From NCBI RefSeq assembly GCF_018861295.1, contig NZ_JAHLDM010000011.1, forward strand, positions 62,001-126,000: 64,000 nt of DNA, read 5' to 3'. Positions within the stretch are counted from its first letter, which is position 1. The number at the start of each line of letters is the position of its first letter. A program made the translations under genes and the position numbers. This DNA comes from Clostridium_AD estertheticum_D. GTDB taxonomy: Bacteria; Bacillota; Clostridia; Clostridiales; Clostridiaceae. Positions 35,621 through 44,990 of the stretch are shown here, piece after piece. The notes beneath the pieces are model-generated. The model was given only the letters and a program-made list of their open reading frames with translations. It was not told where the DNA came from and did not search any database.

Positions 35621-35992
35621 CTATTCCATGCTATTCCATATTGGACATATAAAATAATATAACATTAATGATAATATTATTATAACTACCATATACATAA
35701 TCGCACCTAATATAAAACTAGAAGAAGTTATAAAACCTGTTACTATTGAAATCAAGCAAGCAGAGATATATAAGTACCAGCCTAACTTCTTCCAGCTAAA
35801 CATTAGTATAAAACCTATAAGTTGAATTAAAGCTAAAATTATTGTTCTTAATGCATAGGCATTCATTAATCCTCCTGGTTGTCTTGAAAAAGAATATAAA
35901 TTATCTAGTATACTTAAGCTATATACTACTATTAATACCAATAAAATTACTGTTAACCCCACTCCCCTTTCTTTGTTCTCCTTGACCACCAT
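35621..35992 (-). CDS. Small membrane protein, four TM segments
   Basis: 123 aa, almost entirely hydrophobic with four predicted membrane helices (about residues 11-30, 45-65, 69-87 and 90-115) and a charged N terminus (VVKENKERG). No family recognised. GGGGGATGATAA precedes the ATG. It lies divergent from the PadR gene, about 190 bases away, so the two may share a regulatory region. Confidence 0.6.
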   Translation of the reverse strand: MVVKENKERGVGLTVILLVLIVVYSLSILDNLYSFSRQPGGLMNAYALRTIILALIQLIGFILMFSWKKLGWYLYISACLISIVTGFITSSSFILGAIMYMVVIIILSLMLYYFICPIWNSME

Positions 35993-36122
35993 TTATCATC
36001 CCCCATAATATTTGATCACATATTGATATTGATGCCTTTTTTCTATGTAGCTTAATAATACTTATGTTACATTTGTTGATTTTAAACCATATAATAATAA
36101 TTTATATTTATTTTTTACCATT

Positions 36123-36171
36123 GTAATACGATGCATATGGTGGTAAACTAATTTTAAGTAGTAATACGATG
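36123..36171. promoter_or_regulatory. Direct repeats upstream of padR
   Basis: GTAATACGATG occurs at 36123-36133 and again at 36161-36171, 38 bases apart, immediately before the padR ribosome site. PadR proteins usually repress their own operon, so these may be operator half-sites. Confidence 0.45.
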
Positions 36172-36186
36172 TACGGAGGTGACTTT

Positions 36187-36507
36187 ATGGATAAAGAAAT
36201 AATGAAGGGTAGCATTGATATTTTTATACTTTCTATAATTAGTAATCAAGATACCTATGGTTATGAAATTGCAAAATGTATTAAGAGTAAAAGCGAGGGT
36301 ACATATGCTATGGGAGAAGGTACATTATATCCTGCATTAAAGAGACTAGAAGAAAAAAAACTAGTAGAATCGTACTGGCAAAAAAATGAACTGTCAGGTA
36401 AACGAAAATATTATAAGATTACTGATGAAGGGAAAATAACATTAAATGAAAAAATAAATCAATGGAATAAAGTAACGAGTTTAATTAATATTTTTAAGGA
36501 GGAGTAA
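36187..36507 (+). CDS. PadR-family transcriptional regulator
   Basis: 106 aa winged-helix regulator of the short PadR-s2 type: GSIDIFILSIISNQDTYGYEI, then AMGEGTLYPALKRLEEKKLVESYWQ and a C-terminal dimerisation helix. Starts at 36187 after GGAGGTGACTTT; an in-frame ATG at 36169 lies before that site. One base separates its stop from the next gene, a HAAS/permease-prefix membrane protein, the standard PadR partner. A decayed piece of a second, similar PadR gene lies at 37918-37990. Confidence 0.92.
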   Translation: MDKEIMKGSIDIFILSIISNQDTYGYEIAKCIKSKSEGTYAMGEGTLYPALKRLEEKKLVESYWQKNELSGKRKYYKITDEGKITLNEKINQWNKVTSLINIFKEE

Positions 36508-36508
36508 T

Positions 36509-37441
36509 ATGGACACATTTAATGCTTATATTAAAGAACTTTTAAACGAGAGAGGTATAAATGAATGCGATAAAAAAGATTTGGAATTTGAGATTAGAGA
36601 CCATCTCATGCTTTTAGAAAATGAATATTTAAATAAAGGACTATCTGAAAAAGATGCAATTAAATTATCAATTAGAGACTTTGGCGAAAGCAACTTTATA
36701 GGAAATAGTATTAAAAAAAATTTACCTTCACATAATAAGTACATTGATTTTACAGTTAAAGAACGGATTCAATGCTTATTAGGCATGTTCTTAGTATATT
36801 TCGTTTTTATTTTTATTCTTTCATATGTAACATTTTTTAGCCAAATTTTTGATTCTATATTTTATTATATAGACATGGCTATAGTGGTTACACTTACTTC
36901 ATTTATATTCGTAAATAAAAAAGTAAATAACAATAAAAACAAGGTTAAAAATATAATTAGTATTAATATACAGTTCTTCATAATCGAAAAAATATTTATG
37001 TCCTTGTTTATTTTAATTGTTAGTAGCATTACAGGTGTATATGATTTTTCTTTACTTAATACATATATTTTTAATTGGATATATATTTTGAGTTTTATAT
37101 TGTTAACATCATGTTCTGTTATCATTACTAAATATGTAATGAACAAAGTAACTCTTAATTTGAAAAATAATTATAATACTACTATTACCTCTACGTTTTT
37201 ATTTATTATATCAATACTATTTATAATAATGTATATACTAATTCCAAATAGATTTTACGTATTAAGAAAGATAATAATCGGTATACTTGGTTCCGATATT
37301 ACAAATGTGAGTAAAAATATATTTTTCATGGTAATCAACAACAATTTAGTAATTCCTAATATAGGACTTGTGATTCTAATAATACTCTGTATTAGATTAA
37401 TCCTTCATATAAAGAAAAAAGGAATAGAAAGCCTATTATAA
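36509..37441 (+). CDS. Membrane protein with permease-prefix/HAAS-like domain
   Basis: 310 aa. The first about 75 residues (MDTFNAYIKELLNERGINECDK ... LSIRDFGESNFIG, quoted in parts) resemble the helical permease-prefix or HAAS domain that accompanies PadR regulators. The rest holds about six membrane helices with no named family. The usual reading is that PadR controls this membrane protein and that the helical domain connects to signalling. AAGGAGGAGTAAT precedes the ATG. Confidence 0.7.
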   Translation: MDTFNAYIKELLNERGINECDKKDLEFEIRDHLMLLENEYLNKGLSEKDAIKLSIRDFGESNFIGNSIKKNLPSHNKYIDFTVKERIQCLLGMFLVYFVFIFILSYVTFFSQIFDSIFYYIDMAIVVTLTSFIFVNKKVNNNKNKVKNIISINIQFFIIEKIFMSLFILIVSSITGVYDFSLLNTYIFNWIYILSFILLTSCSVIITKYVMNKVTLNLKNNYNTTITSTFLFIISILFIIMYILIPNRFYVLRKIIIGILGSDITNVSKNIFFMVINNNLVIPNIGLVILIILCIRLILHIKKKGIESLL

Positions 37442-37508
37442 TAGGTCTCTCAGCCCTCTCCTACTCTCAATCAACAATAATGATAATTTTGATGTTTTTC
37501 TTGGATTA

Positions 37509-37590
37509 TGCTAACAAAAGTATATATTGCGTATAATGCATTTGAACAAGCCTTATAATTCCTAATTTATTTTAATTACACAAACTAAGA
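37509..37590 (-). repeat. Palindromic element family P, one-arm fragment
   Basis: AAAAGTATATATTGCGTA, ATGCATTTGAACAAGCCTTA and ATTCCTAATTTATTTTAATT follow the outer arm of the elements at 11.4 kb and 55.5 kb. The central hairpin and second arm are missing. Confidence 0.55.
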
Positions 37591-37639
37591 TTTTGTAACA
37601 CTCGTTATATGCCATCTTTCACACTACTAAACAACAATT

Positions 37640-37866
37640 TTCTTAGGAGTAACTTGCAACAAGAAACGAAATGATAATTAAATTTCCATTTAATAATTCT
37701 CCTTTTGCGAATGTAAAATCCCCTTAAGACTGCCAGGACGGCAGTCTAGTGAACCTGAGGCAGAATGCCGAATGAGAGCACGTAACAATTAAGAATTGTT
37801 ACGCGCCACAGAGGACTACCCAGAGGTTGAGAATTTTACAAGAACAAAAGATTAGAATTCCTTATT
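37640..37866 (+). ncRNA. Long-armed structured RNA-like element, copy A
   Basis: Left arm includes TTAGGAGTAACTTGCAAC and TTTTGCGAATGTAAAATC; the core begins AAGACTGCCAGGACGGCAGT with a 7-bp GACTGCC/GGCAGTC stem, continues GTGAACCTGAGGCAGAATGC and GAATGAGAGCACG, then a perfect hairpin CGTAACAATT/AATTGTTACG. The right arm GAATTTTACAAGAACAAAAG pairs with the left. The far right arm present in copy B is missing here. It resembles large clostridial structured RNAs such as the raiA motif in my memory, but the family is not established. No ORF. Confidence 0.55.
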
Positions 37867-37917
37867 ATAATAATTTATATTTATTATTTAAATAAATATA
37901 AATTATGTTATCTTTTT

Positions 37918-37990
37918 ATTACCCTACATCCTGCATTAAAGAGTCTTGAAAAAAACTAGTATAATCTTGTTAGCAAAGTCAAGAAATGCC
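37918..37990 (+). pseudogene. Fragment of a PadR-like gene
   Basis: CATCCTGCATTAAAGAG, then CTTGAAAAAAACTAGTATAA, aligns with the functional padR segment at about 36327-36385 (encoding TLYPALKRLEEKKLVES). Here the reading gives TLHPALKSLEKN followed by a stop and an apparent frameshift. Only about 70 bases remain, between the two structured elements. Points to an old duplication or rearrangement of the padR locus. Confidence 0.65.
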
Positions 37991-38126
37991 TAGGTTAAAA
38001 CATAAAAACGTAGAAGCTAAAAAATGCTACTCATTTTTAAATGCTTTAGAATAGAATAAAATCATCCCTCCGGGATTAAAATATATGGAGTGCTAATAGT
38101 TTCAAAATCCACTAATATTCTTAAAT

Positions 38127-38163
38127 GGAGGGACATAACAAATATTAATTGTTATGTCCCTCC
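38127..38163. terminator. Perfect 15-bp hairpin, terminator-like
   Basis: GGAGGGACATAACAA and TTGTTATGTCCCTCC with a seven-base loop. T content afterwards is modest (TTTAGTC), so termination is likely but not certain. No complete gene precedes it on either strand. Confidence 0.55.
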
Positions 38164-38255
38164 TTTAGTCTGATTACAATTTTTTTCATTACATAAACTA
38201 ATATTACAGGCTACCGCCTATAAGAATCATGGATGAACGCGGAGTAATGAAATAT

Positions 38256-38490
38256 GAAATTTCTCCGGAGTGACTTGCAACTAGAAATGACAAAACTATT
38301 GCAATTTCATTTAGTAATTCTTCTTTTGCGAGTGTAAAATCCCCGTAAGACTGCCAGGACGGCAGTCTAGCGAACCCGAGATAGGACGTCGAGTGTGAGA
38401 GTTAGGGGATTTTATACAAGCAAAAGATTAGAATTTCTTAATGCAATTTCTAGTTTCGAGTTCGGTTGCAATTCACCCAGGAGAAATTTA
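38256..38490 (+). ncRNA. Long-armed structured RNA-like element, copy B
   Basis: More complete than copy A. Left arm GAAATTTCTCC ... CTAGAAATGAC ... GTGTAAAATCCCC pairs along about 80 bases with the right arm GGGGATTTTATAC ... GCAATTTCTAG ... GGAGAAATTT. The core shares AAGACTGCCAGGACGGCAGT and CTAGCGAACCCGAG with copy A but has ATAGGACGTCGAGTGTGAGAG (split: ATAGGACGTC, GAGTGTGAGAG) and lacks copy A's extra hairpin. Ends seven bases before the stop codon of the convergent 1428-aa gene. Raises the same family question as copy A. Confidence 0.6.
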
Positions 38491-38496
38491 TACTTT

Positions 38497-41400
38497 TTAG
38501 TCTTCCTTTTTGTCACTAGCTGCCTCATCATAAGCAGTTTTTATTTCTTCTTCACTCTTAAGATTTTTAAAAGCAATAGACATCATAAGTTTAATCCTAT
38601 TAATTTGATTTACCTCACTTGCACCTGGATCATAATCTATAGCCGTGATATTAGCACCTTTATTTCTTCTCTTTAATTCCTTAATCATTCCTTTACCTGA
38701 TACATGATTAGGTAGACAAGCAAAAGGTTGTACACAAACTATATTTTTTGTGCCACTTTCAATAAGTTCAACCATTTCAGCTGTTAAAAACCAGCCTTCT
38801 CCTGATTGATTACCTAAAGATATAATAGGAGATGCTATAGCCGCTAATTCCTGTATTGTTTTTGGAGGAGTAAATCTTTTACTCTTTTCAAGAACTAATT
38901 TCATATGTTTTCTATAACTTTCTATATATTGAATAGCCACATTATTTATTATTTTATCAGTTCTACTTTTACCTAAATACTTATATTTAAAGTCAGCATC
39001 GTAAGCACAGTATAAGAAAAAGTCAATTAAATCTGGCATAACTGCCTCTCCACCCTCTTTTTCAATAACATCTATAATATTATTGTTAGCTATGGGATCG
39101 AATTTAACTAAAATTTCTCCAACTAGTCCTACCTTAGGTTTAATAATATTTTTAATTTCTAAAAGATCAAATTCAGAGACAATGCCAGTTATATTGTTTT
39201 TAAACTCTTTATTTTTTCCTTCTGCTACTGCTATCTTGCATACTTTTACCCATTTTTCATAAAGCAAATTAGCTGAGCCTTCTACAACTTCATAAGGCCT
39301 AACCTTGTATAGTACTCGCATAAGCAAGTCACCATAAACTAAAGCCATAAATGATTTCTTAATTATTGGATAACTAAATTTAAAACCTGGATTTTTCTCA
39401 AGTCCAGCAGCATTTAAAGATATAACTGGTACCTGTGGAAAACCTGCGTCCTTAATCCCTTTTCTAAGGAATCCAATGTAATTTGTTGCCCTACATCCCC
39501 CACAGGTTTGAGAGATTATAACAGATGTATTCTCTACATCATATTTGCCTGACTTAAGAGCAGCAATTAGTTGCCCAACAACTATTATTGTAGGATAACA
39601 AGCATCATTGTTTACATATTTTAATCCTTCATCTACAGCTTTAGTATCTACTGATGGCAGTATTTGTAGATTATATCCTGATGAATTAAAGGCTTCCTGT
39701 AAAAATTGAAAATGTATAGGCGACATTTGTGGGCATAAAATTGTATGTTTCTTTCTCATTTCTTTTGTAAATATAATTTTTTTATCAGGCTCTTGTACTT
39801 TGCTTGGCAATACACCATTCTTATCTCTTTCATAAAGTGCAGCTTTTAAAGATCTAATTCTAATTCTTGCTGCTCCCAAATTATTACCCTCATCAATTTT
39901 TAAAGTTGTATATATTTTACCATTATCTTCGAGTATTTGAGCAACCTGATCTGATGTTACTGCATCAAGTCCACATCCAAAAGAATTTAGTTGAATAAGT
40001 TCAATATTGGGCTCTTTTGATACAAAACTTGCTGCTGCATATAACCTAGAATGATAAACCCACTGATCCACCGCTCTTAAAGGCCCTTCAATAATGCCTA
40101 AATGAGCCACAGAATCTTCTGTAAGTACCGGCATATCAAAATCAGTAATAACACTTGGAATCCCGTGATTAATTTCTGGGTCTATATGATAAGGTCTGCC
40201 AGCGAGTACTATACCCCTTTTCCCTGTTCTCCTAATATATTCTACAACTTCTTCACCTTTATTTCTAATATCTAATTTAACCTTTTCAGTTTCAGTCCAT
40301 GCTAGCTCAGCCGCTATAACAACTTCCTTTTTGCTAATTCCAAAACTAACTAGTTCATCTGCTAATCTCTTATCTAGTGCCTTCTTATTATCTAAAGAAA
40401 TAAACGGATTAAGGAACCTAACATTTCTTTCTTTTAATATATCCATATTGTTTTTTATTACCTCAGGATATGAAGTTACTATAGGACAATTATAATGATC
40501 ATCCGCATTTTTTCTTTCTTTTTTTTCATATGGAATACAAGGATAAAATATTAAATCTATGCCCTTATTTATAAGGCTCATTATATGTCCATGTGCAATT
40601 TTAGCAGGGTAACAAGCAGACTCTGATGGAATTGTTTCTATTCCCATTTCGTATACCTTTTTAGATGATCTTTGGGATAACTCTACTCTAAATCCTAAAT
40701 TCGTAAAGAAAGTAAACCAAAACGGATAATTTTCATATAAATTAAGCACTCTTGGAATTCCTATTGTTCCTCTTTTCGCTTCTTCTTTTTTTAGTGGAAT
40801 ATAATTAAATATTCTTTTATATTTATAATCATAGACATTAGGTATTTCCTCTTTTTTGTTACTAAGTCCTAGTGCTTTTTCACAGCGATTACCAGATATA
40901 AATTCCCGATCATTATCAAATTTATTAATTGTGAGAACACATTGATTAGCACACTGCTTGCATCTTCCCATGGTTGTCTCGATAGCTAGGTTGTCCAATT
41001 GTTCTAACGATAATAATGTAGAAACTCTGCCTTCTTCATCTCTTTCTTTTGCAATAAGTGATGCACCAAATGCACCCATTAGACCTGCAATATCTGGTCT
41101 TACAGCCTCTCTTCCTGAAATAATCTCAAAAGCGCGAAGTACGGCACTATTATAAAAAGTTCCCCCTTGAACTATTATCTTTTTGCCCATGTCTTTTGGA
41201 TCTCTTATTTTAATAACCTTTTGAAGTGCATTTTTTATTACCGAATAAGAAAGTCCTGCAGATATATCACCTACAGAAGCCCCTTCCTTCTGAGCCTGCT
41301 TAACTCTCGAATTCATAAATACAGTGCACCTTGAACCTAAGTCAACTGGCCTTTTAGCCTTTAATGCCACCTCTGCAAACTCTGCTACTTCCATATTTAA

Positions 41401-42777
41401 AGAGTGAGCAAATGTTTCTATGAAAGAACCGCAACCAGATGAACAAGCTTCATTTAACATTATACTATCAATTACTCCATTTTTTACTTTTAGACATTTC
41501 ATATCTTGTCCACCAATATCTAGTATAAAATCTACTCCAGGCATAAAAAATTCTGCTGCCTTATAATGAGCTATGGTTTCAATTTCCCCAATGTCCACCT
41601 TCAATGCTGCCATTATTAGTTTTTCGCCATAACCTGTCACTGCTGAATTTTTAATAGTAACACCTTTAGGTATTATAGAATATATATGTTTTAGTGCTTT
41701 TCTAACTGAAGTCAATGGATTACCTTCATTACTGCCATAAAAAGAGTGCAAAATCGCCCCTTCTTCATCTATAAGTGTAACTTTAGTTGTTGTAGAACCT
41801 GCATCAATGCCCAAATAACAATTTCCAGTATACCCTTCAAGTTCACGTCTTTTAGCCTTATACTTGCTTTGCCTTTCATTAAAAACCTGTAGCTCATTAT
41901 CATCTGCAAAAAGGGGCCTAAATCTACGAACATCATTACTTGTCGCTTCCATCAATTTTGGAAGCTGATTTTTTAAATGTTCAAATGAAATAGTACTATT
42001 ATCCTTTGAAGACATTGCAGCACCTACTGCTACAAATAGCTGAGAATCTTTTGGAAAAATAACTTGATTCTCTGTAAGTTTTAAAGTTTCGATAAACCTT
42101 TGTCGTAGCTCAGACAAGAAAAATAATGGTCCACCTAAAAATGCAACATTACCTCTAATTGGCCTACCACATGCGAGTCCGCTAATGGTTTGATTAACTA
42201 CTGACTGAAAAACTGACACAGCAATATCTTCTTTTGCAGCACCTTCATTTAATAATGGCTGAATATCTGTCTTTGCAAAAACGCCGCACCTAGCAGCTAT
42301 TGGATATATAGTCTTATAGTTTTTGGCAAATTCATTAAGTCCAGTTGCATCCGTCTGGAGAAGGGATGCCATTTGATCAATAAATGCCCCTGTACCTCCA
42401 GCACAAGATCCATTCATCCTTTGATCTATTCCTCCATCAAAATAAATTATTTTTGCATCTTCTCCACCCAGTTCTATTGCTACATTAGTTCTCGGTATAA
42501 TTTTCTCTATTGCATAAGTACTTGCTATTACTTCTTGAATAAAAGGTATATTCAACCATTTAGCTAATGCTAGTCCACCAGATCCCGTTACAACTATAGT
42601 AATATCGGCCTCTGAAAAATTATTATAAGCTTCATTTAAAAGCTCTGCGATTGTACTTTTAATATCTGAAAAATGTCTCTGATACTTGCTATAAATCGTT
42701 TTTTCTTGCTCATCTAACACTACTATCTTAACAGTAGTAGATCCTACGTCTAACCCAACGTGTAATATATTTCTCAT
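38497..42777 (-). CDS. Giant acyl-CoA dehydratase activase-like protein
   Basis: 1426 aa. It has two consecutive ASKHA (BadF/HgdC-type) ATPase modules, the first with LDVGSTTVKIV and CAGGTGAFIDQ/ARCGVFAKTD and the second with IDAGSTTTKVT and CSSGCGSFIET/GSRCTVFMNS. The cysteines are in the positions that bind a bridging [4Fe-4S] cluster in HgdC. After a GRCKQCANQC segment comes a DUF2229 region (GIPRVLNLYENYPFWF) and then a C-terminal HgdB-like domain (about residues 1000-1350) with GCGLDAVTSDQ and CGGCRATNY. HgdC-type activators use ATP to push electrons into dehydratases; this fused form is common in clostridia, substrate unknown. Transcribed alone. Confidence 0.88.
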   Translation of the reverse strand: MRNILHVGLDVGSTTVKIVVLDEQEKTIYSKYQRHFSDIKSTIAELLNEAYNNFSEADITIVVTGSGGLALAKWLNIPFIQEVIASTYAIEKIIPRTNVAIELGGEDAKIIYFDGGIDQRMNGSCAGGTGAFIDQMASLLQTDATGLNEFAKNYKTIYPIAARCGVFAKTDIQPLLNEGAAKEDIAVSVFQSVVNQTISGLACGRPIRGNVAFLGGPLFFLSELRQRFIETLKLTENQVIFPKDSQLFVAVGAAMSSKDNSTISFEHLKNQLPKLMEATSNDVRRFRPLFADDNELQVFNERQSKYKAKRRELEGYTGNCYLGIDAGSTTTKVTLIDEEGAILHSFYGSNEGNPLTSVRKALKHIYSIIPKGVTIKNSAVTGYGEKLIMAALKVDIGEIETIAHYKAAEFFMPGVDFILDIGGQDMKCLKVKNGVIDSIMLNEACSSGCGSFIETFAHSLNMEVAEFAEVALKAKRPVDLGSRCTVFMNSRVKQAQKEGASVGDISAGLSYSVIKNALQKVIKIRDPKDMGKKIIVQGGTFYNSAVLRAFEIISGREAVRPDIAGLMGAFGASLIAKERDEEGRVSTLLSLEQLDNLAIETTMGRCKQCANQCVLTINKFDNDREFISGNRCEKALGLSNKKEEIPNVYDYKYKRIFNYIPLKKEEAKRGTIGIPRVLNLYENYPFWFTFFTNLGFRVELSQRSSKKVYEMGIETIPSESACYPAKIAHGHIMSLINKGIDLIFYPCIPYEKKERKNADDHYNCPIVTSYPEVIKNNMDILKERNVRFLNPFISLDNKKALDKRLADELVSFGISKKEVVIAAELAWTETEKVKLDIRNKGEEVVEYIRRTGKRGIVLAGRPYHIDPEINHGIPSVITDFDMPVLTEDSVAHLGIIEGPLRAVDQWVYHSRLYAAASFVSKEPNIELIQLNSFGCGLDAVTSDQVAQILEDNGKIYTTLKIDEGNNLGAARIRIRSLKAALYERDKNGVLPSKVQEPDKKIIFTKEMRKKHTILCPQMSPIHFQFLQEAFNSSGYNLQILPSVDTKAVDEGLKYVNNDACYPTIIVVGQLIAALKSGKYDVENTSVIISQTCGGCRATNYIGFLRKGIKDAGFPQVPVISLNAAGLEKNPGFKFSYPIIKKSFMALVYGDLLMRVLYKVRPYEVVEGSANLLYEKWVKVCKIAVAEGKNKEFKNNITGIVSEFDLLEIKNIIKPKVGLVGEILVKFDPIANNNIIDVIEKEGGEAVMPDLIDFFLYCAYDADFKYKYLGKSRTDKIINNVAIQYIESYRKHMKLVLEKSKRFTPPKTIQELAAIASPIISLGNQSGEGWFLTAEMVELIESGTKNIVCVQPFACLPNHVSGKGMIKELKRRNKGANITAIDYDPGASEVNQINRIKLMMSIAFKNLKSEEEIKTAYDEAASDKKED

Positions 42778-43249
42778 AATCATCTTCTCTTTCCTCGCAA
42801 GTTCGATTTATTTTTGTTTCTAAAATCTATTATATATATTTATGCGTCTTGATATAAACCCATTATTTTTTAAAATTTTTCTTTCATATATCCTATTTTT
42901 AGTTTATATATTTTTATTCTTCAAAAACATAATTTATTCTCAAAATCGCAACTTATTAGCATATTCTTTCCATTAATTATATCATTCTAATATTTATTTT
43001 ACATATCAACAACGTAAAATAAAAATTAAAAAACTAGTATATAATATTATAACTCAATAAATATGATATTTTCAACCTATTTTTGTTTAATTATTTTAGA
43101 AACTAATGTCAATTATTTTCTATTCTTGTAAAAATACTTAATAACTATAATTTTGATTTAATACCATTTATCGTCATATTCTAAAATGTTCGTTAACAAT
43201 ACAATATAAGCCCTCATATACTAAACTATAACTTTGAGGGGATGATAAA
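42778..43249. other. AT-rich divergent intergenic region
   Basis: About 470 bases between the activase-like gene (minus) and the ABC ATPase (plus). Very AT-rich, with no ORF that has a ribosome site and no convincing terminator or riboswitch; it presumably holds both promoters. Confidence 0.5.
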
Positions 43250-44023
43250 GTGATTAAAGTAGAAATTAATAATATATGTATGAATTACCACTCCTTAACT
43301 GCTGAAACTCCTGCCCTAGCAGATATTTCTTTTGGTGTACAAGAAGGTCACTTTTTAAGTATTGTAGGGCCTTCTGGTTGCGGAAAATCTACGCTATTAA
43401 ATATAATAGCAGGCTTAATTTCTCCGTCATCCGGAGAAATTAAAATCAATAGTAGTGCTGATAGCGTAAGTTTTTTAAAAATCGGATACATGTTTCAAAA
43501 GGATCAATTGTTTGACTGGCTAACTATATGGGACAATGTACTTCTAGGCCTTAAAATTAACCATTCTATTACAGCTGCCAATAAGGAATTAGTAAAAAGA
43601 CTTCTAATAAGTTATAATCTCTGGGAATTTAGAGACCATCACCCTAGAGAATTATCTGGAGGCATGAGGCAAAGGGTTGCTTTAATTAGAACCTTAGCTT
43701 TAAGTCCTGAATTACTTCTTTTAGATGAACCTTTTTCAGCTTTAGACTATCAAACTAGATTAAACATTAGTGATGAGGTTTATGAAATTATAAAAAAAGA
43801 GAAAAAGACCACAATAATGGTAACACACGACATTGCAGAAGCCATCGCTATGTCCGATGAAATTATTATCCTTTCTAAACGCCCTGCTGTAATTGTTAAA
43901 CACGTGACACTAGAATTTGGTGAAAACTTTTCTTATCCATTAAAACGTAGAGAGGCTCCAAATTTTAGTATTTACTTCAATGAAATTTGGAAGGAGTTGA
44001 ATAATAATGCTGATTCAAAGTGA
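43250..44023 (+). CDS. ABC ATPase, SsuB/TauB-like
   Basis: 257 aa import ATPase. Walker A GPSGCGKST, Q-loop MFQKDQLFDWLTIWDN, signature ELSGGMRQRVALIRTL, Walker B LLLLDEPFSALDYQT and switch MVTHDIAEAIAMSD are typical of the nitrate/sulfonate/taurine (NitT/TauT) family. It starts with GTG at 43250 after GAGGGGATGATAAA and overlaps the permease gene by 17 bases. No binding protein gene is adjacent; the NMT1/SsuA-like lipoprotein at 26570 is a candidate partner. Confidence 0.92.
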   Translation: MIKVEINNICMNYHSLTAETPALADISFGVQEGHFLSIVGPSGCGKSTLLNIIAGLISPSSGEIKINSSADSVSFLKIGYMFQKDQLFDWLTIWDNVLLGLKINHSITAANKELVKRLLISYNLWEFRDHHPRELSGGMRQRVALIRTLALSPELLLLDEPFSALDYQTRLNISDEVYEIIKKEKKTTIMVTHDIAEAIAMSDEIIILSKRPAVIVKHVTLEFGENFSYPLKRREAPNFSIYFNEIWKELNNNADSK

Positions 44024-44807
44024 TGAACAGAAAAAATATATTAAAGATGTAAAAAGAAAAAAATACATTATTATTTTTACAAGGATAATAATATTAATAA
44101 TATTTTTTAGTCTTTGGGAAATAGCCGGCAGACTCAAATGGATAGATTCATTCCTAACAAGTACACCCTCGAAAATGTTTACATCATTTATACAGATATA
44201 TAATGAAGGAACACTTTTAACTCATATCTGGGTAACATGTTTTGAAACCATAACAGGTTTTTTACTTGGAACAATTTTAGGTGCCCTTATCGCAGTACTA
44301 TTGTGGTGGTCCGATTTTGTATCCAAAGTTTTAGACCCATATTTAATTGTATTGAACGCTTTGCCTAAAGTAGCTCTTGCACCTATTATTATATTTTGGG
44401 TAGGTAATGGTATAAAAGCAATAATAGTAATTGCTCTTTTAATATCAATAGTTGTAACTATAATAAGCATCCTAGGTGGCTTTAGAGAAGTGGATGAAGA
44501 TAAAATAAAACTTTTAAAGACCTTTGGTGCCTCAAAACTTCAAATATTAATTACTCTAATTATTCCTGCTTCTATTCCTACTCTCATTTCTGCACTTAAA
44601 ATAAACGTAGGGCTATCATGGGTCGGTGTAATTATGGGTGAATTCTTAGTAGCTAAAGAAGGTTTAGGTTTTTTAATAATTTATGGTGGTCAAGTTTCCG
44701 AGCTAGATATGGTAATGATGAGCATAGTAATACTCGCAATATTAGCTTACCTTATGTATGAGATGGTGGCATTTATTGAGAGAAAAGTGGTTTTTAAAAA
44801 CAAATGA
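44007..44807 (+). CDS. ABC permease, SsuC/TauC-like
   Basis: 266 aa, about six membrane helices, with the NitT/TauT permease features LWEIAGRLKW near the N terminus and the EAA loop DKIKLLKTFGASKLQILITLI (quoted up to LIT) for docking the ATPase. GGAAGGAGTTGAATAATA precedes the ATG inside the ATPase gene. It would form the membrane channel for sulfonate-, nitrate- or HMP-like ligands. Confidence 0.92.
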   Translation: MLIQSDEQKKYIKDVKRKKYIIIFTRIIILIIFFSLWEIAGRLKWIDSFLTSTPSKMFTSFIQIYNEGTLLTHIWVTCFETITGFLLGTILGALIAVLLWWSDFVSKVLDPYLIVLNALPKVALAPIIIFWVGNGIKAIIVIALLISIVVTIISILGGFREVDEDKIKLLKTFGASKLQILITLIIPASIPTLISALKINVGLSWVGVIMGEFLVAKEGLGFLIIYGGQVSELDMVMMSIVILAILAYLMYEMVAFIERKVVFKNK

Positions 44808-44837
44808 AATTTTACTTATAATGAATATAAATTAAAC

Positions 44838-44886
44838 CCTTGGACAGTATTTATATTGAATGACCAATTCAATGTAGTGCTGTCCA
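44838..44886. terminator. Imperfect hairpin after permease gene
   Basis: GGACAG ... ATATTGAAT and ATTCAATGTAG ... CTGTCC pair over about 18 bases with bulges and a short loop GACCA. Probably ends the ATPase-permease transcript, although no long T run follows. Confidence 0.5.
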
Positions 44887-44990
44887 TATTAGTCTCATTT
44901 AAATTAATAGTGATCTAATATTAATTTTATTTTCATGAGATTTAGGATAACAAATTTGTAATTCTTTTAAGAATCATAAGGAGGATAATA

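Noticed and set aside
37640..38490. Group I intron or IStron remnant
   Set aside because: No recognisable P/Q/R/S core sequences and no tnpA/tnpB remnant; the inverted arms and hairpin core do not follow the group I plan.
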